Shown piece after piece: positions 52,383 through 61,151 of a stretch of DNA of 64,000 nt. The stretch is from Bog-473 sp963764305 (GTDB taxonomy: Bacteria > Actinomycetota > Acidimicrobiia > Acidimicrobiales > RAAP-2). Location of the stretch: assembly GCA_963764305.1 (NCBI GenBank), contig CAVXSD010000010.1, forward strand, positions 248,001 through 312,000, read 5' to 3'. The position numbers were made by a program, and so were the translations under genes. Under the pieces are notes generated by a model that was given only the letters and a program-made list of their open reading frames with translations, did not search any database and had not been told where the DNA came from. Within the stretch, counting starts at the first letter, position 1, and the number at the start of each line of letters is the position of its first letter.

Positions 52383-52903
52383 CTGCGTGTCACAGGATTC
52401 CTGGCTGAGACACCGGGCTACCCTGGCCGGACACAAGTGGTCCCCCACACTTCTCGAGCATCAACGTGACCCGACCATCCCGCGTCTAATGGAGTCCACT
52501 GGCGCGCTTGGCACCGTCGGTCTCCCGGTGCAGATCCGTCCAGGCGCTCCGCTCCACCCGCGGCCGGACTCCCACGGCGGGGTCCACTGTGGTCACCGCA
52601 CCGACCTGCGTACCCACTGAGCAGGCGCCGAGCCGAGCGGGCCATCCGGAACGACGCAGTAAGCCCCGCCCGGCGCTCTCTGGGCCGCACACTCCGCGTC
52701 CTCTTCACGCGTGAGGCCAGGCGGAAGGCCGTCGGTCCGGCAACCCTTTCGTGGCCGCCCTCCCACCGTTCGAGCGACGGTCGGAGGGGTCCGAGATGAG
52801 CCGCGGCGACCGACCGCTCGGACCGCCACGGGACTGCCATGTCGCGCGACACTGGAGCAGCAGTGGAGGCTGGATCGTTCGCGTAGCGAAGGAGGCCCAA
52901 ACG
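52383..52903. other. Gap between YcaO and heme peroxidase genes
   Basis: No gene is supported in these 521 bases. Base composition returns to high GC at about 52.45 kb, marking the right edge of the lower-GC island. The last 20 bases provide the strong ribosome site of the peroxidase gene. Confidence 0.5.
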
Positions 52904-54688
52904 ATGACGTTGCGCAACTCTCTGTGGAAACGGTCGTTCATGAACGTGTCGGAACGGATCGATCGCCGCTACGGCTGGAGCCGGGTCCCGAAGCCAGTCG
53001 CCCTGGTTACTCTCCTGGGACTTCGGATGCGGCTGCGGCGTGACAACCTCTACGACACCTCCGGCGTGACCCTGCCCTGGGCACCGAGCCCGCTGCCCGA
53101 CGGGCCACGACCACTGACACGTGCCGCCGACGGCACGGGCAACGACCTGACGGACAAGCAGATGGGATCGGCCGGGGCTCTCTTCGGTCGGAACGTTCCA
53201 CCTGGGGAGACGGCTCCGTCGAAGGTGCTCACGCCGAACCCCCGCCGGGTCAGCCTGGAACTGCTCACCCGCGTGAATTTCCAACCGGCCACGACCCTCA
53301 ACGTCCTGGCGGCGGCGTGGTTGCAGTTCGAGGTCCACGACTGGTTCAGCCACGGGACCAACGAGCCCGACGACCCCTGGCTCGTCGACCTCGACCCGAC
53401 CGACCCGTGGCCGCAGCACCCAATGCAGATTCAGCGGACGCACCAGGTGGTCCCGACGACAGACGGGAAGCCCCCCAGCTATGCCAACACCGAAACGCAC
53501 TGGTGGGATGCCTCCCAGGTGTACGGCAGCACGCTCGAGTTCCAGAAGATGATCCGGACGAACCAGGGCGGAAAGGTCTTGCTGAGCGCCCAGGGCCTCG
53601 TTCCCTTCGACCCGTCTACGATGCGCGCGCTGGCTGGGGTCAACGGGAATTGGTGGCTCGGCCTCGCTATCTTCCACACCGCTTTCATGCGCGAGCACAA
53701 TGCCATCTGCGAGCGACTGGCCGGCGCCCATCCGGATTGGGACGACGACGCGCTGTTCGAGCATGCCCGGCTCGTGAACGCGGCCCTCATCGCCAAGATC
53801 CACACCGTGGAGTGGACGACTGCCCTGCTGGGCGACTCGACCATGCAGACCGGCATGCGCGCCAACTGGTGGGGCCTGTTGGGAGAGCGGTTCTCACGCC
53901 GCTTCGGTCGGGTGAGCAAGAGCGAGGAGGTCAGCGGGATCCCCGGGTCGCAGACATGGCTGCACGGCGCGCCGTACGCGATGACTGAGGAGTTCGTCGC
54001 CGTCTACCGGATGCACCCGCTCATCCCCGATGAGTTCTCCATCCGCTCGGCGAGCGACAACCACGAGATCGCCAACTACACCTTCCCGGACATCTCGGGA
54101 ACCCAGACCCACCTCGTACTCGATACGGTGGCGATGACGGATCTCCTCTACTCGTTCGCCACCTCGAACCCCGGGGCGATCGTCCTCGACAATTTTCCGA
54201 AGGGCCTGCAGCACTTCGTCAAGCCGGACGGCAGCATCCTCGACCTCGCCGCCACCGACCTCCTGCGAAGCCGGGAGCGTGGAGTGCCCCGGTACAACGA
54301 GTTCCGCCGGAAGTTCCACCTGGCTCCGGCCGAACGGTTCGAGGACTTCAGCGAGGACCCGGCGGTGGTCGAGAAGTTGCGGAGCCTCTACGACCACCCG
54401 GAGGACGTCGACCTGATGATCGGCCTGTATGCAGAGGCACCGCCGAAGGGCTTCGCGTTCAGCGACACCGCCTTTCGCGTGTTCATCCTGATGGCGTCCC
54501 GGCGCCTCAAGAGCGATCGCTTCTACACCTACGACTTCCGGCCGGAGGTCTACAGCCCCGAGGGCATGGAATGGATCGCCGACAACACGATGGGGACGGT
54601 GCTGGCCCGGAACTTCCCCGAGCTGGCCCCCCACCTCGAGGGCGTCAAGAATGCCTTCGCGCCGTGGCGCACGGCGAGCGGAGGATGA
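52904..54688 (+). CDS. Animal-type heme peroxidase/dioxygenase (An_peroxidase)
   Basis: A 594-residue heme enzyme of the peroxidase-cyclooxygenase superfamily. ATG 52904 follows a perfect AAGGAGG. The distal-heme block is LAAAWLQFEVHDWFSHG, with the His of VHDW. The substrate-channel block is THWWDASQVYGSTLEFQKMI. FHTAFMREHNAICERLAG is the highly conserved helix of the family. The proximal His is in EFVAVYRMHPLIPDEFSIR. No signal peptide is present, unlike secreted animal enzymes. Bacterial relatives include fatty-acid dioxygenases similar to plant alpha-dioxygenase and cyanobacterial linoleate 10-dioxygenase. The stop overlaps the lipoxygenase start (ATGA), so the two very likely act in one oxylipin-type pathway. 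Confidence 0.9.
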   Translation: MTLRNSLWKRSFMNVSERIDRRYGWSRVPKPVALVTLLGLRMRLRRDNLYDTSGVTLPWAPSPLPDGPRPLTRAADGTGNDLTDKQMGSAGALFGRNVPPGETAPSKVLTPNPRRVSLELLTRVNFQPATTLNVLAAAWLQFEVHDWFSHGTNEPDDPWLVDLDPTDPWPQHPMQIQRTHQVVPTTDGKPPSYANTETHWWDASQVYGSTLEFQKMIRTNQGGKVLLSAQGLVPFDPSTMRALAGVNGNWWLGLAIFHTAFMREHNAICERLAGAHPDWDDDALFEHARLVNAALIAKIHTVEWTTALLGDSTMQTGMRANWWGLLGERFSRRFGRVSKSEEVSGIPGSQTWLHGAPYAMTEEFVAVYRMHPLIPDEFSIRSASDNHEIANYTFPDISGTQTHLVLDTVAMTDLLYSFATSNPGAIVLDNFPKGLQHFVKPDGSILDLAATDLLRSRERGVPRYNEFRRKFHLAPAERFEDFSEDPAVVEKLRSLYDHPEDVDLMIGLYAEAPPKGFAFSDTAFRVFILMASRRLKSDRFYTYDFRPEVYSPEGMEWIADNTMGTVLARNFPELAPHLEGVKNAFAPWRTASGG

Positions 54689-56273
54689 TCGCCCAGCTGC
54701 GCCGGCGGGCGCGGCGTTGGTTCTGGAACCGGTTCGGGATCCTCAAGTACGACCACAACCGGCCCACCACGGTGCCGGTGCCGGTCCAGGACCTACCTCT
54801 CGCTCTGGTGCCCCTCGCCTCCCAGTACCGACACATCACGATGGTACGGGCGCTGGTGGCGGACCGGATCCCCGGCGACGAACGCCATCCGGTCAAGCGA
54901 TTGTCCTCTCGCATCCAAGCGGCGCTTTACCGCATCGTGCCGGCCCAGCAGCGCGGGCTCCCTCCGGTGGATGCCGATCCCCGCGTCGCGCTCGCCGTCG
55001 CGTACACGGAGGCCCACCGGCGTCGCTTCCCAGGCCCGGTGCGGCCGGGCGCATTGTCACAAGACGGAGGGCGTGACCTCGAAGGGCGGGAGCTCGAGGG
55101 TCCTGGTGTCCAGCGGCGAGGTCGGGGAACGCCGGAACTCGACGGGCCGAACCTCGGAGCGCTCGCCGTGGCGAGCCCGTTCGCCTGCTACGTGACCGCC
55201 GAGGACGACGGCACCTTCAGCTGGGACCTGCGCATGCTCGACGAATTCGGGTACCACCCCGGACTGCGATCGCTGGGCTCGGTCGTCAGCTTCGAGGCGT
55301 CCGCCGGCGACGGGCGGCTCACGGCGGTCCGGATCGACTGCGACGCCGGCTCATGCACCCTTCCGATCCTGATTGGCCGCTGGCACGGCGGCTGGCGCTG
55401 AGCGCGGCCTCGACGCACCTCTCTCTTGTCCGCCACTTCGGCTGGATCCATCTGACGGCGGGGGGACCGTTGGCCGTCGTGACTCGCAACGAATTGCCGC
55501 CCGACCATGCGTTGCGCCGCCTGCTCTGGCCCCACGTGTACGCCACGGAGTACAGCAACGACCTCATCACCCGCGACCAGCTCGGGCCCGGGGGAGACTT
55601 CGAGGGCATCTTCAGCTTGACCCATCGCGGGGTCAGCTCGCTCATCGACGCCTCGATCGACGGGTTCGACCTCGGCACTATTGACCCGGACGTCGACGCG
55701 TCGAGCCGAGGGCTGGGCGGCCTGGCCACTCCCGCTGTCGACAACCGGCGCGAGCACCACGCCGTCTTCCTCGCCCACGCCCGTCGCTACCTCGAGCGCT
55801 ACTACGACGACGATCGGATCGGGGCCGACCCCGCGGTCCAGGCCTGGTTGGCGGAGCTGGCCAGGCGGGTCCCGGGGGTCGAAGGGGTGGCGGGTCCGGC
55901 CGTCGGTGTGGAGAGGGTGGCGCGGCTGGCGGCTGCAATCATTCAGCTGGCGACGGTCGAGCACGAGATCCTCGGGTCGGGCATGTGGGACTACCAGCTC
56001 TGGAGCGACGTCGTCCCCGCGCGCGTCCCGGCCGACGGGACCCGCCCCCCGCTCGACGTCTACCAGCGACTGGTCAACGCCAACTTCAACCTCAACGTCC
56101 ACCGGACCGCGCTGCTGAGCGACTTCTCGGACCTCGCGCTCGATCTGGGCGGAGCCGAAGCTTTCAGGACGTTCCGCGCCGACCTCCTCGCGCTGCAGTT
56201 CGAGCTTGAGGCGAGCCCGGGCGAGCCGTGGCGCATGGAGCCGAAGCGGCTCAAGGCGAACATCAACGCGTGA
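54685..56273 (+). CDS. Lipoxygenase-family protein, frameshifted
   Basis: A non-heme iron dioxygenase-fold protein of about 528 residues, coupled by ATGA to the peroxidase. The first frame (to about 55360) covers a basic N-terminus, the LGALAVASPFACYV segment and a beta-rich part. One base is then missing, and the second frame continues SDPDWPLARRLALSAASTHL. Iron-ligand histidines are visible as HFGWIH (codons 55434 and 55449), and LPPDHALRRLLWPHVYATEYSND is the conserved lipoxygenase segment. The third His lies in VEHEILGSGMWDYQLW, where the usual Asn four residues later is Gly. The C-terminus is NINA rather than a terminal Ile. It is therefore a divergent lipoxygenase, probably acting on fatty acids. 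Confidence 0.82.
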
Positions 56274-56341
56274 GCTCGGGCACGCCGCTCCGGCCGACCA
56301 GCGGAGCGGGGGAAAGACCCAGATAAGAGAAACGCCTGGAA

Positions 56342-56536
56342 CTACAGAACCAAGTGCTCGAAGACCTCTGGGGTCGCCATGTTCTCGACGATGCGGACTC
56401 GTTGCTCTTCGGAGGACTCCCTCGTCCGCAGCAGGATCGCGGACAGCACAGCCTCATGACGACGAAGCACGAGGCGATGAAGAGCGCCAACTGGTAGCCG
56501 TGGGCGAGTGCAACGATGAGGTCGTGGCCGCGGCGG
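56342..56536 (-). pseudogene. C-terminal remnant of an MFS transporter gene
   Basis: Read leftward, about 65 residues resemble the end of an EmrB-type exporter: GHDLIVALAHGYQLALFIAS, a broken junction, then SAILLRTRESSEEQ and a tail MATPEVFEHLVL before TAG 56342-56344. The intact MFS gene in this window has the homologous ending GHELIGALTEGYRLALLIAA and YEHLVL. Similarity is clear, but the two are not near-identical, so this is a relic of another family member. The remaining ~440 residues are absent. Confidence 0.7.
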
Positions 56537-57146
56537 AGGGGGACTTGGACTTGTTCTCTGCGATTGCCGAGCGACGGCCAGACCGATGGGCATGGTGGAG
56601 AGGTTTGGCGGACACGGTTCGACTATCGGTCGTTGACCTTTTGGGCTGGCCGAGTCGCTGAGCGGTGGCATGCTCACTCCTGCTTCACCGGCACCGCCGA
56701 CTGGCTCCTGGGTGGCATCGTCGCGTGCAACTCGGCGGTGAAACAGTCGGTTCACGACGGCGGGCGAAGTGCCGCTCGGCAGCGAAACGGCGGAACGTCA
56801 CACGGCCCGCGGAGCGGCCACCTCCTTCATGCCGATGTGGCAGTAGCCCTCATCGGGGCGGGCGAACCCGATAGACAGAGCGGCAAGCCGCCGGCCATTG
56901 TGTGGTACAGGGCAGTCGGCCGAGAACAGGAACGCGCTGGAACCAACGATTTCGACGCTGATCCAAAGTCCGTCTATGAATCGGCAGGCCGAGGGGTCAT
57001 CGCCGGGTTGTACGTCTCGCTGGGCAGCTGACGGGAGGTCGGGGGTTCGTAGAAATCCGGATGCCCTCCCATCTGCAATTGAGAAGCTTTGGCCGGGACC
57101 CGACAAGACCGTCCCACCGAGGCGACTCCAATGAATCAGCGGATCG
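56537..57146. other. Gene-free stretch
   Basis: I see no gene in these 610 bases. Open frames exist on both strands, but none shows a family motif, a ribosome site or coherent codon use. The region follows the MFS remnant and probably contains further decayed sequence. Confidence 0.45.
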
Positions 57147-58856
57147 TCAATCGTTACTCTCGCCCGAAGGGTGATTGGCGGATGACGCCATCTGCGCCCC
57201 GACGGAAACGGTGAACCAAGTGGATTTGCCCCGCCCGCCTGGCCGACTCTCCACCCCCCACGTCTCGGCGAGCAGATCAACGATTCTCAGCCCTCGGCCG
57301 CCCTCGCTTTCGGTCGAGCTCGGGAAGAGGCGCGGGGTTCCCCTCCCGAAGTCTCGAACCTCCACCCGGACACGGCCGTGACTCACTCTTTCCAGAGTCA
57401 CATCGAATTGTGACTTCGCATGAAGGACAGCATTGGTCGCCAATTCGGACACTATGAGTTGTACGTTTGGCAAGCAGTGCAGTCCGAGGTGCTCGACGCA
57501 CTCCCCGATAAACCGGCGGGCTGCCTTCACCGAAGCTCGATCACAAGCGAACAGATCGGATCGTACAATGGACCAATCGGCGTCCTCCTCGGGCGTCGGT
57601 GGCATGGTCCTCGACTGCGTCGTGACACGCAGTGCGAGCACGGCGACATCATCGGCGGGAACATAACTTCCGATCATCGAGTCCATGATCCGACCGCACA
57701 GTCGCTCTGGGGCATCATTGTAAATGGCGGTTCGCAGTCGCTCGAGCCCGTCCGTGATGGCTTCGCCTCTCCGCTCTACGAGGCCGTCGGTGTAGAACAC
57801 GAGTATGGACCCGTCAGTGAGGCTCCATCGGCTGGACTGGGTCTCCAGTTCTTCGACCACACCCAACGGCGGCGTCGGTGAGGCTTCCAAAAGCTCTGGC
57901 TCATGCCCTGGGTGGATCATCACCGGAGGTAGGTGGCCGGCCGAGCACATGCGAATCTCATCAAACGGCGGCGCGAGCACCCCACAAATAACCGTAGCCA
58001 TCGCTCCGGGCTCGAAATACAGCAACTTACGGTTGGCGCCTCGAAGAACATCTTCGGGTGACATGCCCAACAGAGCATACGCCCGCAGTGCGCTCCTCAA
58101 CCTACCCATAGTGATCGCCGGGTTGAGCCCGTGTCCGGTGACATCGCCCGTCATCACCCACACCTCGCCCGAGGGGAGCTCAAAGGCGTCGTACCAGTCA
58201 CCGCCGACGTCGCCCCGCTCAGCCGGAGCGTACCGGCTCGCGAATTCGATGTGGGAATGTCTCGGCAAGGCCGAGGGCAACAGGCTTCGCTGCAGTACCC
58301 CGGCGGCGCGACGCTCCGAAGAGGCAATCCCGGCTTCCACTGCCTCGGCCACTTTGTCGGCGACAACGTCAAGCAACATCACATCGTTCTCGTCAAACGC
58401 CTCGGCGCTGAACGATCCCGCATGGAGAACGCCGATCAGGGTTTCACCGGTAATCAGCGGTACACCCAGCATCGACTGAATGCCCTTCTCCCATAAGATG
58501 GGGTTCGCGACAGTCGATGAGTCAATCCGGTCGAGAACCAACGGCCGACGTTCCGACGCGATGCGCCCCGCGAAGCCGACTCCAACCGGTATGCGGACGC
58601 CTTGCCGAACTTCCTCTTCCAGCCCACGGGCAGCCCTTGCGACGAGTTGGTCCGATATCGCGTCGAACAGGAGAACCGCAGCGGTGTCGCAGTGCAGGAG
58701 GTCTAGAACCTGATCGAGTAGTAGGGGCAGTAGCTCGTCGAGGTCATGGGAAGCCCGGGTGACAGCACTGATATCCCTGAGATTGTCTTCCAGTTGCCGG
58801 CGTTTCTTCATCGGAGCGGCCTGCAGCAGATGGGAACGCTCGACGCTCAGGGGCAT
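57147..58856 (-). CDS. GAF-SpoIIE phosphatase with C-terminal histidine-kinase-like ATPase domain
   Basis: A 569-residue partner-switching regulator. ATG 58856 is chosen for AGGAG seven bases upstream. A GAF sensor domain (DLDELLPLLLDQVLDLLHCDTAAVLLFD to VADKVAEAVEAG) is followed by a PP2C/SpoIIE phosphatase with metal-binding AERGDVGGDWYDAF, MTGDVTGHGLNPA and FYTDGLVERRGE. The last ~130 residues are an anti-sigma-type HATPase: VQLIVSELATNAVLHA (N-box), VEVRDFGRG and GGRGLRIVDLLA. It can thus both dephosphorylate a STAS protein and phosphorylate one or bind a sigma factor. A STAS antagonist lies 2 kb away at 60.8 kb. Cytoplasmic. Confidence 0.92.
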   Translation of the reverse strand: MPLSVERSHLLQAAPMKKRRQLEDNLRDISAVTRASHDLDELLPLLLDQVLDLLHCDTAAVLLFDAISDQLVARAARGLEEEVRQGVRIPVGVGFAGRIASERRPLVLDRIDSSTVANPILWEKGIQSMLGVPLITGETLIGVLHAGSFSAEAFDENDVMLLDVVADKVAEAVEAGIASSERRAAGVLQRSLLPSALPRHSHIEFASRYAPAERGDVGGDWYDAFELPSGEVWVMTGDVTGHGLNPAITMGRLRSALRAYALLGMSPEDVLRGANRKLLYFEPGAMATVICGVLAPPFDEIRMCSAGHLPPVMIHPGHEPELLEASPTPPLGVVEELETQSSRWSLTDGSILVFYTDGLVERRGEAITDGLERLRTAIYNDAPERLCGRIMDSMIGSYVPADDVAVLALRVTTQSRTMPPTPEEDADWSIVRSDLFACDRASVKAARRFIGECVEHLGLHCLPNVQLIVSELATNAVLHAKSQFDVTLERVSHGRVRVEVRDFGRGTPRLFPSSTESEGGRGLRIVDLLAETWGVESRPGGRGKSTWFTVSVGAQMASSANHPSGESND

Positions 58857-58987
58857 CTTGTGCTCCTGAACATGGGGTGGGTACGGGTTCTTCGAAGCAC
58901 TGCCATCAGGCATACCCGTCCATAGGCCCTATCAACCCCCGTCGCCACGCGGCATGATCGATCCGTCGTCAGCCCCAAACCGGCAGC

Positions 58988-59520
58988 TCAGCGGCGAAAC
59001 TTCGAAGCGGGCACTAGGAGACTGAAGAGGGAGAGCAAGCGATGGACGGCGGATTGCTCCGTAGGGCGGCCAGGAGCACGCCGTCTGCCCATCAAAGTGC
59101 TCCTGGACCTGACGCCGATCTGCACGAGTGCAACGTCCGTGAACCCCGCGGCGGTGAACCGGTGCACGACGCGCACGGCCTGCTCCACAGGGCTGCGGCC
59201 GGGGATCGCCTTCAACTCGTCCTCGGGCCGGACATGGCTCGACGCTGCAGCGAAGGCATCGGTCCCGGGGAGTTCGGCGTTCACCTTCCAACCGTCGTCG
59301 AACCATCGGAACAGGGCGTAGGCCCGCCCGATGGCCCGCGAGCAATCTTCGTCGTGTCCGAAGGGGAGTTCCCACAATCCTTTGCCGGCGTCACCTTCTT
59401 GTTTGAACTGGTCTATGAGCCTGGGAATTGGCTCCACCGCGATCAAGACGTCGCCCAGCAGAACGGTCAACCGGCACGACTGTTGCCCAGAGGCGGCGAG
59501 TGCCACGGGAGGCGGTGAGG
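58988..59520 (-). pseudogene. C-terminal remnant of an F420/LLM-type oxidoreductase
   Basis: The leftward frame carries SGQQSCRLTVLLGDVLIAVEP, then AYALFRWFDDGWKVNAELPG, FAAASSHVRPEDELKAIPG and AGFTDVALVQIG. This is the C-terminal third of a TIGR03557-type luciferase-like, F420-dependent dehydrogenase (intact homologues read HVAASGPKSA-RLAGELGDGLIAVEP and FRWFGLGWKVNAELPG). The N-terminal two thirds are missing and the last residues after VQIG diverge through a frameshift. It is a truncated relic, divergent from the phosphatase gene. Confidence 0.72.
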
Positions 59521-59602
59521 AGGTTGGGGTTCATGGAGACTGAGACCGGCTTGGTTTCCTCGAAGTCAGATGCCGTCAAAACTGCGTGTACCTTGGCCTT
59601 CG

Positions 59603-60286
59603 ATGCGGCTCATCCTCGTCCGCCACGGTGATGCCTATGCCGGGTTTGACGGCGTGATCAGCGGACCACGTGGCTGCAGGGGGCTCACGGAGCTCGGGCG
59701 GCGCCAAGCTGAAGTACTACGAGATCACCTTGCCGATACCGGTCGGATTCATGCCGACGTCCTTCTGGCCAGCGTCCTACCACGAGCGATCGAGACCGCC
59801 GAGATAATCGCCTCAGCACTGGGTGTTGAGGCCGAGGGTGTCTGCCAAGAGTGTGATCTCTGCGAGATCCACACCGGCGAGGCTGACGCCCTGACTTGGA
59901 CGGAGTACGCCGCCCGATACGGTTCGTTCGACATGGAGGGGGAACCCGAGCGGGTGTTCTCGCCGGGTGGCGAAAGTTGGCGGACCTTCCACGAACGGGT
60001 CCGTGAGACGTGCAGGCGCATTGCCACGGAGTTCATCGACCAGACCGTGGTTGCCGTTTGCCACGCCGGCTTCATCATGGCGTCGATCCGCGTGCTTTTC
60101 GATATTCCCCACCCCGGGACCGGGGCACGGATTCGACCGACGAACACCGGAGTCACCGAGTGGGAGCACGAGCGGACCTTGGACCGATGGACACTACATT
60201 CGTTCAACGGACAACCACATCTGCTGGATCTCGATGCTGAGCGCTCCCCATGGCCGGTTGGTGACGTTACGGGCAAAAACGGGTAA
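59603..60286 (+). CDS. Histidine phosphatase family protein (phosphoglycerate-mutase-like)
   Basis: A 227-residue enzyme from ATG 59603, which starts directly with MRLILVRHGDAYAGFDGVIS, the RHG catalytic motif carrying the phospho-accepting His. ELGRRQAEVLRDHL and LLASVLPRAIETAEIIASALG supply the second Arg, and VVAVCHAGFIMASIRVLFDIP gives the second catalytic His (CHAG). The 2H-phosphatase core is complete. Physiological substrate unknown. Ten bases separate it from a ParB-like gene that probably shares its transcript. Confidence 0.9.
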   Translation: MRLILVRHGDAYAGFDGVISGPRGCRGLTELGRRQAEVLRDHLADTGRIHADVLLASVLPRAIETAEIIASALGVEAEGVCQECDLCEIHTGEADALTWTEYAARYGSFDMEGEPERVFSPGGESWRTFHERVRETCRRIATEFIDQTVVAVCHAGFIMASIRVLFDIPHPGTGARIRPTNTGVTEWEHERTLDRWTLHSFNGQPHLLDLDAERSPWPVGDVTGKNG

Positions 60287-60296
60287 GAGCGACGAT

Positions 60297-60816
60297 ATGC
60301 GTGATGATCCTCAGTACTCGGTCGAGAGTGCGCGAACCGCGGCCCAACAAGGCCGGCTGGCAGACTGGGTGACCCGGTTCCTGGCGAGCCCGGGTAGCGA
60401 CAACTCCGCCCTTGCCGAGCAGCTCTGCCAGCAACTCGGATGGTGGGCCGGTCCGGTGAAGTTGCCACTGGACAAACTCCATCGCCTGGCAGGGCCCCCC
60501 GGGGACCGGTGCTCTGTCCATTCGACGAGGACTACTGGGATGAGCGTTTCGAGGCTTTGAACAAGCTCGCCGAGAAGGGCGGGGACCCACCCCCTGTAAT
60601 TGTCGCTTACCGCGGCGGCCAGTTCGCCCTAGAAGACGGCAACCACCGCGGGGAGGGTGGTAGGCGGGCCGGACGGTATGGGCGGTGGTCGGTTTCGCGC
60701 AACAAGCGGAACGTGAACGCTTCGCAGGTGAGCGGAAGGTCTCTCCGACAACGTGCGATACCCCTGAGGACCCAATGCCCGAGCCCGGCAACCTCATCAA
60801 AGGTCCGCGCGGGTGA
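60297..60816 (+). CDS. ParB-nuclease-like small protein, broken by two frameshifts
   Basis: Three consecutive frames assemble one protein of about 170 residues. Frame one from ATG 60297: MRDDPQYSVESARTAAQQGR to LPLDKLHRLAGPPG. After the C/G run near 60496-60505 frame two gives VLCPFDEDYWDERFEALNKL and VIVAYRGGQFALEDGNHR, where GNHR resembles the GxxR motif of ParB/Srx-type domains. Near 60655 frame three gives RTVWAVVGFAQQAERERFAG and a tail to TGA 60814-60816. Such stand-alone ParB-like proteins often neighbour nucleotide or phosphate metabolism genes. Two breaks in 500 bases could be assembly error or true decay. Confidence 0.6.
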
Positions 60817-60827
60817 GCGGAACCGAA

Positions 60828-61151
60828 TTACCCCGACCAAATCGGATTCCAGTCCGTGATCCAGGTGTCGAGGCCTGTGAGCTGAAGCACGCGGTTGACG
60901 GCCGGTTGGGGCCGAGATACGACCAGGGTTCCTCCATCTTTGATCGCGAGGCGCCTTGCTGAGTGAATGGCACCCAGCCCTGAGGAGTCCATGAACCTGA
61001 GCTCGGAAAGATCGACGACCACCAACGAGCCAGGAGGTCCGTGCAACTGCTGTGCGAGCCCCTCACATGTACTCGCGTCGAGTTCCCCTTTAAGAGCGAA
61101 GATGCGACCTTCTTCGAAGTCGCGAGAAGTAACGCTAAATGGGTCCATCAT
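60828..61151 (-). CDS. STAS-domain anti-sigma factor antagonist
   Basis: A 107-residue single STAS domain. ATG 61151 follows GGGAGG. RIFALKGELDASTCEGLAQQL and LVVVDLSELRFMDSSGLGAI give the canonical site, with DSSG holding the phosphorylatable Ser. VNRVLQLTGLDTWI ends the domain. It belongs to the RsbV/SpoIIAA class: unphosphorylated it captures an anti-sigma kinase and frees the sigma factor. The GAF-SpoIIE-HATPase protein at 57.1-58.9 kb on the same strand is its likely partner. Confidence 0.92.
   Translation of the reverse strand: MMDPFSVTSRDFEEGRIFALKGELDASTCEGLAQQLHGPPGSLVVVDLSELRFMDSSGLGAIHSARRLAIKDGGTLVVSRPQPAVNRVLQLTGLDTWITDWNPIWSG

Noticed and set aside
56516..57280. Overlapping frames on both strands downstream of the lipoxygenase gene
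   Set aside because: No family motif, ribosome site or coherent codon pattern; treated as non-coding or decayed sequence.
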